From: Terribacillus saccharophilus
Lineage (GTDB): Bacteria > Bacillota > Bacilli > Bacillales > Amphibacillaceae
Direction of reading: 5' to 3'
NCBI RefSeq assembly: GCF_002272745.1
Contig: NZ_NPBD01000007.1
Coordinates: forward strand, 744,001-808,000
Length of the DNA stretch: 64,000 bases
Part shown: positions 33,779 through 43,450 of the stretch, piece by piece
Layout: each line of letters opens with the position of its first letter
How positions within the stretch are numbered: the first letter of the stretch is position 1
The notes under the pieces: generated by a model
Told to the model about the DNA's origin: nothing
Database searches by the model: none
The model's input: the letters and a program-made list of their open reading frames with translations, nothing else
Translations under genes and position numbers: made by a program

Positions 33779-34918
33779 ATGGGTAAAAAAATCGAAGACA
33801 AAGCACTCGACCGAATCATCACTGAAATGGTGGAAGCTGTCGAGAACAGCAAGGATGAGATTTTTTACATAGGGGAAGAGTCACGCATGGAATATGAACA
33901 GCTTCTCGCTGATCTGCAGCTCACGAAGGAAAAGGTGGCTGATATGATCAAGGAAGGTGATCAGCTGGAACAGAAGGTCCGCTATTCCAAGATCCGCTTA
34001 TCCGATGTGAGCCGTGATTTCGATCGCTATTCGGAGGAAGAGATCCGGGAAGTGTACGAGCAGACCCATAAGCTTCAGATTGAGTTGCGCATGTCCCGTG
34101 AAAAGGAAAAGCTTCTCCGGGAACGCCGTGATGAGATCCAGCGCCGATTGCAGGGACTGGAATTGAAAATGAAGCGCGCAGAAGGTCTTGTAGGTAAGAT
34201 TAGTGTCGTCCTCAACTATCTGAATGATGATTTCAAACAAGTTTCCCAGCTGATTATTGATGCGAAGGAGAAACAGGAATTCGGATTGAAAATTATTGAA
34301 GCGCAAGAGGAAGAACGTCGCAGGCTATCCAGGGAAATGCATGACGGCCCTGCTCAAATGCTGGCGAATATACTGCTCAGATCCGAACTTGTTGATCGTA
34401 CCTTCCGCGAAAGAAGTACAGAGGAAGCACTGCTTGAAATTCAGAATATGCGCAAGATGGTTCGCAGCTCGCTGTACGAAGTGCGCCGCATCATCTATGA
34501 CCTTCGCCCGATGGCACTAGATGATCTTGGTTTGCTGCCTACAATAAGAAAGTACTTGGCTAATATTGAAGAATTCAATAATATCCATATTGATTTCACA
34601 GCATTGAAGGCAGAGAAACGCTTGGATCCCAAGTATGAGGTGGCATTGTTCCGTCTTACCCAGGAAGCAGTTCAGAATGCAGTCAAGCATGCAGAGCCAA
34701 GCACAATCAAAGTCCGCCTTGAAGTTATGCAGGAATTGGTTGTTATCAGCATCATTGACGATGGCAAAGGATTTGATGTTACTGTAAAGAAGGAAAACTC
34801 CTTTGGAATCATCGGAATGCGTGAGCGTGTCGAGATGTTAGACGGTACCATTGCCTTCCATTCTGAGATTGGAAAAGGGACCCGAGTCCTAATCAAGGTA
34901 CCCCTTACAGAGGGATAA
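33779..34918 (+). CDS. degS: Sensor histidine kinase DegS
   Basis: A 379-residue cytoplasmic kinase without membrane segments. The first 180 residues form a long coiled-coil sensor domain (repeated Glu/Lys/Leu heptads). RRLSREMHDGPAQML carries the phospho-acceptor His188 of the HisKA_3 class. The ATPase domain has EAVQNAVKHAEPSTIKV (N box) and DDGKGFD and GIIGMRERVEML (G boxes). It phosphorylates DegU, encoded 176 bp downstream, and so affects degradative enzymes, motility and competence. Confidence 0.93.
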   Translation: MGKKIEDKALDRIITEMVEAVENSKDEIFYIGEESRMEYEQLLADLQLTKEKVADMIKEGDQLEQKVRYSKIRLSDVSRDFDRYSEEEIREVYEQTHKLQIELRMSREKEKLLRERRDEIQRRLQGLELKMKRAEGLVGKISVVLNYLNDDFKQVSQLIIDAKEKQEFGLKIIEAQEEERRRLSREMHDGPAQMLANILLRSELVDRTFRERSTEEALLEIQNMRKMVRSSLYEVRRIIYDLRPMALDDLGLLPTIRKYLANIEEFNNIHIDFTALKAEKRLDPKYEVALFRLTQEAVQNAVKHAEPSTIKVRLEVMQELVVISIIDDGKGFDVTVKKENSFGIIGMRERVEMLDGTIAFHSEIGKGTRVLIKVPLTEG

Positions 34919-35094
34919 AAAGAAGGATTACAGTGGCGATAATCAGGTAATTATGCTTATAATTAGGAGCATGCATTAATGTCAACCGCTAGACGGGACT
35001 TGTTAACGCACTCATATTGACAATTTACTCATAATTTCTTAAAACATGCAGCAAAAGATGAAAAATGATAAGAACTTGTAGGAGGAGCGAACAC

Positions 35095-35775
35095 ATGAGT
35101 ATTGGAATATTATTGATTGATGACCATAAGCTATTTCGAGAGGGAGTCAAACGTATCCTGGAATTCGAACCGGCTTTCCAGGTCGTAGCAGAAGGAGACG
35201 ACGGTTCAGAGGCGCTTGAGCTTGTTGAGAAGTTTAATCCTGACGTCGTTCTTATGGATATTAATATGCCGACTACGAACGGTGTACAAGCAACAGCTGA
35301 CTTGATCAAGCACCGTCCAGATATCAATGTTATCATCCTTTCTATCCATGATGATGAGAACTATGTGACACATGCTTTGAAAACAGGTGCACAAGGTTAC
35401 CTGCTGAAAGAAATGGATGCAGATTCTTTGATTGATGCGATCAAGGTCGTTAGTGAAGGCGGATCCTATTTGCATCCGAAAGTCACTCATAATCTTGTGA
35501 AAGAATACAGACGCCTTTCAGAGGAAAGCAATTCGTCTATTTCGAGCAAAATCGGCGAACACCGCCGTCCTTTGCACTTGCTTACACGCAGAGAATGTGA
35601 AGTACTGCAGCTGCTTGCTGACGGTAAGAGCAACCGCGGTGTAGCGGAAGCATTATATATCAGTGAAAAAACAGTTAAGAACCATGTTAGTAATATCTTG
35701 CAGAAGATGAATGTAAATGACCGTACGCAGGCAGTTGTAACGGCAATTCGCAACGGCTGGGTCGAAGTATTGTAA
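35095..35775 (+). CDS. degU: Response regulator DegU
   Basis: A 226-residue NarL/FixJ-class regulator. ATG at 35095 follows TAGGAGGAG. The receiver domain begins [17 protein letters not shown], and Asp55 in VVLMDINMP is the phosphorylation site. The C-terminal LuxR-type helix-turn-helix is [45 protein letters not shown] 176-bp gap after degS contains TTGACA at 35017 without a clear -10, so a separate degU promoter is possible. It controls flagellar, competence and exoenzyme genes, several of which follow. Confidence 0.94.
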   Translation: MSIGILLIDDHKLFREGVKRILEFEPAFQVVAEGDDGSEALELVEKFNPDVVLMDINMPTTNGVQATADLIKHRPDINVIILSIHDDENYVTHALKTGAQGYLLKEMDADSLIDAIKVVSEGGSYLHPKVTHNLVKEYRRLSEESNSSISSKIGEHRRPLHLLTRRECEVLQLLADGKSNRGVAEALYISEKTVKNHVSNILQKMNVNDRTQAVVTAIRNGWVEVL

Positions 35776-35779
35776 GGTG

Positions 35780-35811
35780 AAAGTCCGGGCTATAAAGCCC
35801 GGACTTTTTTG
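35780..35811 (+). terminator. Terminator after degU
   Basis: AAAGTCCGGGC / GCCCGGACTTT stem with a six-base loop and T-run. The gap from 35812 to 35988 shows no gene. Confidence 0.9.
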
Positions 35812-35988
35812 TATTTCTAATAAAGGATTAAGCAAAATTCGCTATTTCAAGCAGGTAATCTTTAATTTTTTACTTACTCGCATGAGTTGGAATTCCTAAT
35901 TGATTGATGCAAAAAGGACAGGCATAGGGTAAGATAGAGGCAGAAAACGTTAGATAGAAAGCAGAAAAACATAAGGGAGACCGATAGC

Positions 35989-36831
35989 ATGAATATTGCT
36001 GTGATGACAGATAGTACAGCATATCTTACGCCAGAACAGCGAGAAGCGTTTGACATACATATGATCCCATTGCAGGTTGTTTTCGACGATGCAACATATG
36101 AAGAAGAAGTGGATATCACTGCTTCGGAATTTTATGAAAAGGTCAAGCAGCAGAAGACATTGCCTAAGACGTCGCAGCCAGTTGTCGGCAAAGTGATCGA
36201 GAAACTTGAGGAGCTGAGCCAATCCTACGATGCCGTCATTAGTGTGCATCTTTCCAGCGGTATCAGTGGTACATACCAATCTATGGTTGCTGCTGATGAT
36301 ATGGTTGAAGGAATAGACGTACATGCGTATGATTCCGAGCTGAGCTGTATGGCTCAGGGCTACTATGCGTTGGAAGCAGCTCGTATGGTGAAACAAGGAG
36401 CTAGTGTGGAAGAAATTCTCAAGCGTTTGGATGAAATGAAAGAAACGATGATCGCATACTTCATCGTCGACGATTTATCCAATTTGCAACGTGGAGGACG
36501 CTTAAACGGGGCGCAAGCCATTATCGGCAGTCTGCTCCAGGTAAAACCGGTCCTCCATTTTGAGGATAAAAGAATAGTACCGTTTGAAAAGATTCGTACG
36601 AAGAAGAAAGCTATCAGCCGTATCAAAGCATTGTTAGCAGAGCAAGCGGCAGATGGTGCGAAAATGAAGGCATGCTTACTTCACGGCAATCGACCTGAAG
36701 AAGCAGAAATTCTGCGTCAAGAATTGGCAGCTGAACATCCGAATGTGGAAGTGGAAGTCTCTTATTTCGGTCCGGTTATCGCCACCCATCTTGGGGAAGG
36801 TGCAATCGGTCTTGTGTGGTACAAAGTTTAA
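35989..36831 (+). CDS. yviA: DegV-family fatty-acid-binding protein
   Basis: A 280-residue DegV/FakB-family protein. MNIAVMTDSTAYLTPEQ is the typical start, TSQPVVGKVIEKLEEL and ISVHLSSGISGTYQSM bind the fatty acid head group, and DDLSNLQRGGRLNGAQAIIGSLLQVKPVL is the second signature. FakB proteins hand fatty acids to the kinase FakA. Position between degU and comFA is the same as in B. subtilis. It is monocistronic, with a terminator directly after the stop. Confidence 0.9.
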   Translation: MNIAVMTDSTAYLTPEQREAFDIHMIPLQVVFDDATYEEEVDITASEFYEKVKQQKTLPKTSQPVVGKVIEKLEELSQSYDAVISVHLSSGISGTYQSMVAADDMVEGIDVHAYDSELSCMAQGYYALEAARMVKQGASVEEILKRLDEMKETMIAYFIVDDLSNLQRGGRLNGAQAIIGSLLQVKPVLHFEDKRIVPFEKIRTKKKAISRIKALLAEQAADGAKMKACLLHGNRPEEAEILRQELAAEHPNVEVEVSYFGPVIATHLGEGAIGLVWYKV

Positions 36832-36858
36832 AAGGGGAGAATTTTTCTCCCCTTTTTT
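36831..36858 (+). terminator. Terminator after the degV-family gene
   Basis: AAAGGGGAGAA / TTCTCCCCTTT stem and T-run. Confidence 0.88.
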
Positions 36859-36877
36859 AATAGAAAGGAGCAAGTAA

Positions 36878-38272
36878 ATGGAACTTGATCCAAAACGCTA
36901 TGCTGGCAAGCGATTATTGCGTCGTGAAATACCCCTCTCAACGAATGTCCTCAGAGAAGCACTCCAACACCAACACTTCAAACAGATTCCAACACTCCGA
37001 AAAGAAAAAAACAGCATGTATTGCAATCGATGCAATGCTACCCAGCCTCATTTGCAAAATATTGACTGCCAGATTTGTGACCGTACGCATCTGTATTGCC
37101 GAAATTGCATTCAGATGGGAAGAGTAAGTTCCTGTGAATCTTTCTATGAATGGTCCGGTCCAGAGCCTGACTGGCATATTCATGCTAAACCTTGTGCATG
37201 GGAAGGAGAACTGACCAGACATCAGCAGATTGCGGCAGATACAATCGATCAGACGATGAAGCAGAATGGGAAGCTACTGGTACATGCTGTGTGTGGCGCA
37301 GGGAAGACTGAGATGCTCTTCCAAGGCATTACAACCTCTCTCCGGCAAGGCAAAAGAATTTGTCTCGCAACACCGCGAGCGGATGTTGTCCGGGAATTGC
37401 TGCCGCGATTTCAGCAGGCTTTCCCGAATGTCACCGTTCAAGCATTGTATGGCGGAAGTCCGGATAAAACCGGTGACGGTCAGCTTATCCTGGCGACCAC
37501 GCATCAGCTTCTGCGATTTTATCAAGCTTTTGATGTACTCATTATTGATGAAATCGATGCTTTTCCATATCATGCAGACCCGATGCTCCATGTAGCTTCC
37601 GAAAAAGCCAAGAAACCCACATGTGCCTCCATCTTCCTCACCGCAACACCACGACAAAAAGAAAAGCGGCAAATCGCTGCTAAAACCCTCCCGCATGTTT
37701 TCGTTCCCGTACGGTTTCATGGACAGCCTCTTCCAGTACCAGCTTCAAAGCTCTGCATTGGTTTGCATAAGCAACTTCGAAAAGGAAGCTTTCAAAAAGG
37801 GCTGCTGCATTGGCTCCATAATCGAAGGAATGCTACTAGACAGGTACTTATTTTCCTCCCTACCGTTGTACTTGCTAATAGACTGCAAGATGAAGCGATG
37901 GAAGTGCTGCGTCCATTTGCGCAAAAAATCCTCCCAAAAAGAGAAGCTGAAACACTAATCAGAACCGTCCATGCTGCCGATAAAGACAGAGAGGCAAAAG
38001 TACAGGCGTTCCGAAATCGGGAAATAGCCATTATATTGACGACGACCATTCTTGAGCGTGGTGTCACGTTTCCTTCTGTGGATGTGGCTATTTTAGATGC
38101 TGCTCATGATGTGTTTGATGAGGCAGCATTGGTGCAGATTGCTGGTCGCGCCGGTAGAAGTCCGGCCGATCCGACGGGAGAGGTCATCTTTTTCCATGAA
38201 GGAAGAAGTGACGCTATGGATAAAGCAGTTCGGGCCATTCAAGACATGAATCGAAGGGCAAAGCGTCTATGA
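36878..38272 (+). CDS. comFA: Competence helicase ComFA
   Basis: A 464-residue DEAD-box-like ATPase needed for pulling transforming DNA into the cell; it works on the inner membrane face. The N-terminal zinc-binding region has CNRCN, CQICDRTHLYCRNC and a further Cys at about residues 48-88. Walker A is VCGAGKTEM, the DEAD-like box is IIDEIDAF, motif III is LTATPR, and QIAGRAGRSPADPTG is motif VI. It overlaps comFC by four bases. The comFB gene that lies between them in B. subtilis is absent here. Confidence 0.92.
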   Translation: MELDPKRYAGKRLLRREIPLSTNVLREALQHQHFKQIPTLRKEKNSMYCNRCNATQPHLQNIDCQICDRTHLYCRNCIQMGRVSSCESFYEWSGPEPDWHIHAKPCAWEGELTRHQQIAADTIDQTMKQNGKLLVHAVCGAGKTEMLFQGITTSLRQGKRICLATPRADVVRELLPRFQQAFPNVTVQALYGGSPDKTGDGQLILATTHQLLRFYQAFDVLIIDEIDAFPYHADPMLHVASEKAKKPTCASIFLTATPRQKEKRQIAAKTLPHVFVPVRFHGQPLPVPASKLCIGLHKQLRKGSFQKGLLHWLHNRRNATRQVLIFLPTVVLANRLQDEAMEVLRPFAQKILPKREAETLIRTVHAADKDREAKVQAFRNREIAIILTTTILERGVTFPSVDVAILDAAHDVFDEAALVQIAGRAGRSPADPTGEVIFFHEGRSDAMDKAVRAIQDMNRRAKRL

Positions 38273-38950
38273 ACCTCTGTATTGGATGCGGAGAGGCGTA
38301 TACTTCCCGACCGAGCTGGTCCATTTTCTTCTGGCCGGAGCGTATTTCGCTTCTTTGTAGGGATTGCGAAGAATCTTTTCACAGGCTGAAGGAGCCAGGT
38401 TGCCCAAGTTGCATGAAGCAGACAGGTTCTAGTATTTGTTCGGATTGTCTGGAGTGGGAGAAATCGAGCTATCAGGGTGTGCTGGAAAAGAATGTTTCGT
38501 TATACAGCTATGAGCCTTTTATGCAGGATTATATAGCAAGATGGAAATATAGAGGCGATTATATACTGGGAAAAGTGTTTGAAGCAGAGTTTCGGAAACT
38601 CTATTATCAGCATTTCCAGGATTCCAAGTATGAGGTTGTTTCTATTCCGATAAGCGCAGAGCGGATGGTGGAAAGAGGCTTCAATCAAGCTGGAGAGTTA
38701 GCTGCTTTTACGCGGGCCAAGCGGAAAGATGTACTAGGAAGGAAGAAAGCATGGAGAAAAGCAATCCAAGCGCAGACGATTGCACAGGCTGACTGCAGAA
38801 AATCCTTTTCATTTGCTATCAGAGCCGCCTAAATACGCGGTGTTGATTGATGATATTTATACAACAGGCACAACGCTAAGGCATGCTGCTCAGGTTTTGC
38901 AGGAAAATGGTACCGATTTTGTGGCTGCCTGTACGTTAATTAGGGGGTAA
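38269..38950 (+). pseudogene. comFC: comFC, disrupted by a single-base frameshift
   Basis: The frame from the ATG at 38269 encodes the ComFC start: two zinc-finger pairs (CIGCG, CRDC, CPSC, CSDC), the phosphoribosyltransferase-like part IPISAERMVERGFNQAGELA, then drifts into nonsense and stops at 38832. The missing end lies in another frame: EKQSKRRRLHRL near 38756-38791, then KYAVLIDDIYTTGTTLRHAAQVLQ and a stop at 38948-38950. The two frames join if one extra base is removed in the purine-rich stretch 38737-38757. The repaired protein would have about 226 residues, the ComFC size. ComFC supports DNA uptake, so competence may be lost, unless this is a sequence error. Confidence 0.85.
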
Positions 38951-39000
38951 CTTTCCCATATGCCAAATGTCGCGTAAAGCGCAGGATTGTCACATTAGCA

Positions 39001-39009
39001 TGCTATAAT
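39001..39009 (+). promoter_or_regulatory. Extended -10 promoter before yvyF
   Basis: TGCTATAAT is a perfect extended -10 element about 60 bp before the start codon; no good -35 is visible. Confidence 0.5.
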
Positions 39010-39067
39010 TATACTAATCAGGTCACCATCGAGTGTACCTATTATACTAGGAGGAGGGCGTTAGCCT

Positions 39068-39484
39068 ATGTTAGAACTAGCAAATTGCGTCCGCTGCGGA
39101 AGCGTATTCGCACGAGATTACCGAGATATTTGTCCGAATTGTCATCGAGAGGAAGAGCGTTCCTATCAAATGGTCTATCAATATCTGCGCAAACGTGAAA
39201 ATCGCCAAGCAACCATCCAGCAAATTACGGAAGTAACAACAGTACCAGAATCATTGATCATTAAATTTGTCCGCGAAAAACGATTGCAGCCAAGTCAATT
39301 CCCGATGCTGTCTTATTCCTGCCGTAACTGTTCCAATCAGATTACAGAAGGTGAAATCTGCACAGATTGCAAAGACCAATTGCGCAAAGATTTGGATATT
39401 GCCCGCGAATTGGATGATAAACGGGTAGCTGCCGGTGTTAAAGAGCAGCGTGTCTATTACAATGCAGACCGTTCTGCGAAATAA
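39068..39484 (+). CDS. yvyF: Flagellar operon protein YvyF (TIGR03826 type)
   Basis: A 138-residue protein. A first zinc-finger-like part (NCVRCGSVFARDYRDICPNC) is followed by a helical segment resembling a winged helix (YQYLRKRENRQATIQQITEVTTVPESLIIKFVREKRL) and a second cysteine pair group (CRNCSNQITEGEICTDC). It lies just before flgM in Bacillus flagellar operons. Its role is not settled; DNA or protein binding is likely from the fold. RBS AGGAGGAGG. Confidence 0.87.
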   Translation: MLELANCVRCGSVFARDYRDICPNCHREEERSYQMVYQYLRKRENRQATIQQITEVTTVPESLIIKFVREKRLQPSQFPMLSYSCRNCSNQITEGEICTDCKDQLRKDLDIARELDDKRVAAGVKEQRVYYNADRSAK

Positions 39485-39497
39485 TTCGTTAAATCGC

Positions 39498-39525
39498 TTA
39501 ACATTTCCCCGATGTTGACCGATAC
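39498..39525 (+). promoter_or_regulatory. SigD-type promoter before flgM
   Basis: TTAA at 39498 and ACCGATAC at 39518-39525 are 16 bp apart, close to the SigD consensus TAAA-N15-GCCGATAT. B. subtilis flgM also has a SigD promoter. Confidence 0.55.
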
Positions 39526-39567
39526 TATCTGTAAGAGTGTTAAGAAGTTGGAAAGGGGTGTAGATCT

Positions 39568-39825
39568 TTGAAAATTCAAGGTCCGAACCAATCCGGTTTC
39601 AATCCGTACACAAAACAGCTCAAGCAGCAAGCTGATTTGCAAAAAGCAAGTCAGCGCCAGGATAAGCTGGAGATTTCTCCTGAGGCAAAACGTCTTCAGG
39701 AAGGCGATAAAATCCAGGCTAGCCGTCAGAGCCATGTGGAACAGATAAAAGCCGCAGTACAAAATGGCGAATATAAAGTCGATGCAGAGAAAACCGCTAA
39801 GAAAATGATGGATTTTTGGTCATAA
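39568..39825 (+). CDS. flgM: Anti-sigma-D factor FlgM
   Basis: An 85-residue protein that holds SigD inactive until hook completion. TTG at 39568 is the start, with GAAAGGGGTG upstream. KLEISPEAKRLQE is the conserved SigD-contact region and VQNGEYKVDAEKTAKKMMDFW the C-terminal helix. The unstructured N-terminus rich in Gln, Lys and Ser is typical. It forms an operon with flgN, 18 bp downstream. Confidence 0.92.
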   Translation: MKIQGPNQSGFNPYTKQLKQQADLQKASQRQDKLEISPEAKRLQEGDKIQASRQSHVEQIKAAVQNGEYKVDAEKTAKKMMDFWS

Positions 39826-39843
39826 GACCAAGGAGGAGCAACC

Positions 39844-40335
39844 ATGGCTTTACAAGCTTTATTAGAAACAATTGAAAAACTGCATAAATTGCATCGGAGT
39901 CTTCTGGAAATCAGCAAGCTGAAAAGTGATTTTTTGAAGGCTAATGACATGGAAGGCCTGCAGAAGCAGCTGCTTGCAGAGAAGAAGCATGTGCAAGCAG
40001 TAGCCCAACTCGAGAAACAGAGAATCAAGCAAACAGAAGCTTATGCTGTTGCTTCTGGGCTTCCGGTGCCGTCAACTGTTTCTGAGCTTTTGGAACTGAT
40101 CACAGATCAAAAGATAGCTCTTCGGTTTGAACAAGAACTGATTGGCCTTACTGAGACGGTGACAGAGCTCAAGAAGCAGGAAGCACTCAATCAGCAGCTG
40201 CTGGAGCAGTCGATGCAATTCTTGCAAATTTCATTGGATATGCTTGCTCCCTCCATTCAGTCATTGAATTATGGAACACCGAATCAAGATCAGCAGCGAC
40301 CGCAGAATCGCACCTTATTTGACTCCAAAGCATAA
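39844..40335 (+). CDS. flgN: Flagellar export chaperone FlgN
   Basis: A 163-residue helical, coiled-coil protein (LLETIEKLHKLHRSLLEISKLKSDFLKANDMEGLQKQLLAEKKHV) of the FlgN/YvyG type. It delivers the hook-filament junction proteins FlgK and FlgL to the export gate. Both of these are encoded next. The RBS AAGGAGGAG is strong. Confidence 0.88.
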   Translation: MALQALLETIEKLHKLHRSLLEISKLKSDFLKANDMEGLQKQLLAEKKHVQAVAQLEKQRIKQTEAYAVASGLPVPSTVSELLELITDQKIALRFEQELIGLTETVTELKKQEALNQQLLEQSMQFLQISLDMLAPSIQSLNYGTPNQDQQRPQNRTLFDSKA

Positions 40336-40374
40336 CACAGATACGGAAAAGCTATCGGTAAAAGGGGAATATAC

Positions 40375-41892
40375 ATGGGATCAACATTCCAAGGATTGGA
40401 AATCGCCCGTTCTGCGCTATTCGCACAGCAGACGGCGTTATATACGACAAGTAATAATATTGCAAATGCAAACACAAAAGGCTATACAAGGCAACGCGTT
40501 AACTTCGAACAAATCTCCCCATATCCAGCCGCAGGACTAAACCGTCCACAAATAGCCGGACAGCAGGGAACAGGTGTCCAAGCAGGTTCGATCGAACGGA
40601 TCCGCAATAGTTATCTGGATGCACAATATCGTTCGCAGACGGGTACGGCTGCTTATTGGAGTATGAAATCAGAAGCTTTGAGCCGCATGGAAGGCGTCAT
40701 CAATGAGCCGTCTGATTCAGGCTTATCTGCTGTTTTGGATGATTTCTGGAGTTCTCTCCAAGATCTTTCAGCTACACCGGATGAATCTGGTGCACGTTCT
40801 GTCGCCTTAGAAAAAGGTAAGGCTGTTGCAGATACATTTAATTATATCTCTGGCAGCCTTACCAATGTACGAGGCGATTTGCGTGATCAGATAGATAATG
40901 TATCTGTAAAGAGTGTCAATTCGTATTTGAACCAAATCAATGAATTGAACAAACAGATAGCAGAGATGGAACCACATGGTATGGTAACGAATGATCTGTA
41001 TGATAAACGAGATGTACTCATTGATGAGTTATCATCAATGGTTAACATTAAAGTAGAATATCAAGAGTCAGGCGGTTTGGCTCCGACTGCTGCACAAGGT
41101 ATCGCGAAGATTACATTGGTTGATGATCAAGGTGCAGCTCAAGCAGTGCTTGTTGATCCAGATACGAAGACATATCAGCCATTGTCCATTCAGTATGGTC
41201 AAGATGAAAACGGCATGGAAGCTGTAGAGAGTATCACATTCGGAGATACAGAAATTGCTGTAGAGGATTTTACATCCAAAGGTGAGCTCAAAGGCTTGAT
41301 AGATTCTTATGGTTATTTGGAAGATGGTTCTGTTAAAGGTACATATCCGGAAATGATGAAGAACCTTGATAAAATGGCGTTTAACTTTGCACAGGCCATC
41401 AATGCTGTGCAGCAAACTGGTTATACAAAAGGTGGCGTGGTTTCAGGAATCGATTTCTTTGATGCTGGTGGGTCAGAGTACGGTGCTGCGGCAAGTATTA
41501 GTTTGTCTGATGAGATTGATGGTAATCCTGATTTAATTGCAGTAAGTGCAGATGGCACTTCCGGTAATGGTGATAATGCAAAGAAGCTTTCTGAAGCAAT
41601 GCGTTCCCCATTGGATGGACTGGGCGGTACTTCTGTCAGCAGCTTTTATGAAGGTATGATTGGAACATTAGGTGTAAATGCACAGGAAGCGAAGAGACAA
41701 GCAACGAATTCTATTTCATTAGTTGACCAAGCTGATTTGCAGCGTCAATCTGTTTCCAGTGTTTCACTTGATGAAGAAATGACAAACATGATCAAGTTCC
41801 AGCACGCCTATAATGCTGCAGCCCGCAGCATGACAGCCGTTGACGAAATGCTCGATACAATTATTAATAACATGGGATTAGTAGGGAGGTAA
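40375..41892 (+). CDS. flgK: Hook-associated protein FlgK
   Basis: A 505-residue axial protein joining hook and filament. The N-terminal SFxGLEIARSALFAQQTALYTTSNNIANANTKGYTRQRV and the C-terminal SVSLDEEMTNMIKFQHAYNAAARSMTAVDEMLDTIINNMG are the paired D0 helices of the rod-hook family. The middle domain is variable. It is exported by the flagellar type III system without a cleaved signal. Confidence 0.93.
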   Translation: MGSTFQGLEIARSALFAQQTALYTTSNNIANANTKGYTRQRVNFEQISPYPAAGLNRPQIAGQQGTGVQAGSIERIRNSYLDAQYRSQTGTAAYWSMKSEALSRMEGVINEPSDSGLSAVLDDFWSSLQDLSATPDESGARSVALEKGKAVADTFNYISGSLTNVRGDLRDQIDNVSVKSVNSYLNQINELNKQIAEMEPHGMVTNDLYDKRDVLIDELSSMVNIKVEYQESGGLAPTAAQGIAKITLVDDQGAAQAVLVDPDTKTYQPLSIQYGQDENGMEAVESITFGDTEIAVEDFTSKGELKGLIDSYGYLEDGSVKGTYPEMMKNLDKMAFNFAQAINAVQQTGYTKGGVVSGIDFFDAGGSEYGAAASISLSDEIDGNPDLIAVSADGTSGNGDNAKKLSEAMRSPLDGLGGTSVSSFYEGMIGTLGVNAQEAKRQATNSISLVDQADLQRQSVSSVSLDEEMTNMIKFQHAYNAAARSMTAVDEMLDTIINNMGLVGR

Positions 41893-41900
41893 GTGAAAGT

Positions 41901-42785
41901 ATGCGAATAACACAAAGTATGATGTCCAACAGTATGCTGCGTAATCTAAGCAACAGCTACAGTGACCTGAACAAGTACACGGAACAGCTGTCATCAGGGA
42001 AAAAAATCACAAAGCCTTCTGATGATCCAGTTGTTGCAACGAAGGGTATGAGCTATCGCACAGAGGTACGTGATGTTGCGCAATACAAGCGGAATCTTTC
42101 GGAGGCGCAGACTTGGATTGATAACTCTGATTCTGCCTTGAGCAATGCTACAAGTGCACTACAGCGACTTCGTGAATTAGCTGTCCAAGCGAGCAACGGT
42201 ACTTATGAAGAGGGACAGCGCGGAAATATTGCAGAGGAAGTTGATCAGTTAAAAGAACAGCTGGCAACGATTGCGAATACACAAGTGAATGAGAAATATA
42301 TTTTTAATGGCTCCGCTACTAACACTGCTCCAGTTACAATTAATGAAGATGGAAGCACTACTGTAGATTTCAATTCTAATGCTGTTAATCTGACTTTGTC
42401 TAAAGGTGTTGATGTACAGATTAATGTCGATGGCGGTGCAGTATTTGGAAATAAATTATTCGATGACTTGAATAACTTCTCTGCAGCACTCCGCTCCAAC
42501 GGCTCTGATGAAGACTTAGATCAGTATATTGGGCTGATTGACGAGAACATCAATAATCTTGTCAACGAAAGAGCAGATATAGGTGCACGGATGAATCGTA
42601 TGGATCTTGTAGAATCACGCTTAGGTGACCAGGAGCTTTCAGCGACAGAATTGATGTCCAATAATGAAGATGCCGAGATGGAAGAAGTTATTATGAATCT
42701 TACTTCCCAGGAAGCTGTTCACCGAGCAGCGATGTCAGCTGGTGCGCGAATTATACAACCAACTCTTATGGACTTCTTACGATAA
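41901..42785 (+). CDS. flgL: Hook-associated protein FlgL
   Basis: A 294-residue flagellin-like protein, second part of the hook-filament junction. RITQSMMSNSMLRNLSNSYSDLNKYTEQLSSGKKITKPSDDPV is the FlgL N-terminus, and the C-terminal helices pair with it as in flagellin. RBS GGGAGG lies 9 bp before the ATG and the gap to flgK is 8 bp. A hairpin after the gene may separate it partly from yviE. Confidence 0.93.
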   Translation: MRITQSMMSNSMLRNLSNSYSDLNKYTEQLSSGKKITKPSDDPVVATKGMSYRTEVRDVAQYKRNLSEAQTWIDNSDSALSNATSALQRLRELAVQASNGTYEEGQRGNIAEEVDQLKEQLATIANTQVNEKYIFNGSATNTAPVTINEDGSTTVDFNSNAVNLTLSKGVDVQINVDGGAVFGNKLFDDLNNFSAALRSNGSDEDLDQYIGLIDENINNLVNERADIGARMNRMDLVESRLGDQELSATELMSNNEDAEMEEVIMNLTSQEAVHRAAMSAGARIIQPTLMDFLR

Positions 42786-42794
42786 AATAGATAA

Positions 42795-42823
42795 AGCTCT
42801 GCCAGTTGGCGGGGCTTTTTGTA
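42795..42823 (+). terminator. Hairpin between flgL and yviE
   Basis: AGCTCTGCC / GGCGGGGCT (with wobble) and five T. Probably partial termination. Confidence 0.6.
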
Positions 42824-42845
42824 TAGAAAGGAGCGAACGATATTC

Positions 42846-43439
42846 ATGCAAATGCCTCAGGTACGATTGCAATCGCAGCAAGCTAAAATCAGCCTTAATA
42901 CAACTGATGCTGCTGTAAATATTCAACAACCTAAAGCAGAACAAACTATCCGTCAGCCACAAGCAGAAATCACAATGCATACGACACCATCCAAGCTTAC
43001 GATTGATCAGACGCAAGCTTGGAATGATATGGACTTAAAATCTGTTTTTAAGCGAACAGAGGATTTTGCTCAGCTTGGTAAGAAATCTAACTTGGAAGGC
43101 ATCGCGCGCCGTGTCCAGGAAGGCAAAGAAATGATGGAGATTGAAAAAGGCGGAGATCCGATTGTGGCACAAGCAAAACGGATAGATGAAAGGAAACTGA
43201 AGGATTTCGCTATTGGGTGGATCCCTTCCCGTTTTTCTGTGAAAATCGATTACCAGCCTTCTCATTTGGATATCGATGTGAATATCAATTCTCCGGAAAT
43301 AAAGAATACCCCGAATAAGCCGCAGGTCGCTTATGAACGCGGACAAGTGGATACAGGTATCCTGCAGTATCAGTCACTTAAGGTAGATTTTGAAAACTTG
43401 AAGTTTCATGGTGTTAACGGATTCGAGATAAATATATGA
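42846..43439 (+). CDS. yviE: YviE-like flagellar cluster protein (DUF6470 type)
   Basis: A 197-residue protein with no known reaction. The start at 42846 follows AAAGGAGCG; an ATG 6 bp later is also possible. The N-terminal part has repeated short strands with QQAKISL, NIQQPKAE and RQPQAEI, the middle is helical (LEGIARRVQEGKEMMEIEKGGDPI), and the end is rich in beta strands. It lies between flgL and fliW as in B. subtilis. Its stop codon overlaps the region preceding fliW. Confidence 0.82.
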   Translation: MQMPQVRLQSQQAKISLNTTDAAVNIQQPKAEQTIRQPQAEITMHTTPSKLTIDQTQAWNDMDLKSVFKRTEDFAQLGKKSNLEGIARRVQEGKEMMEIEKGGDPIVAQAKRIDERKLKDFAIGWIPSRFSVKIDYQPSHLDIDVNINSPEIKNTPNKPQVAYERGQVDTGILQYQSLKVDFENLKFHGVNGFEINI

Positions 43440-43450
43440 GGAGTTTAGAA

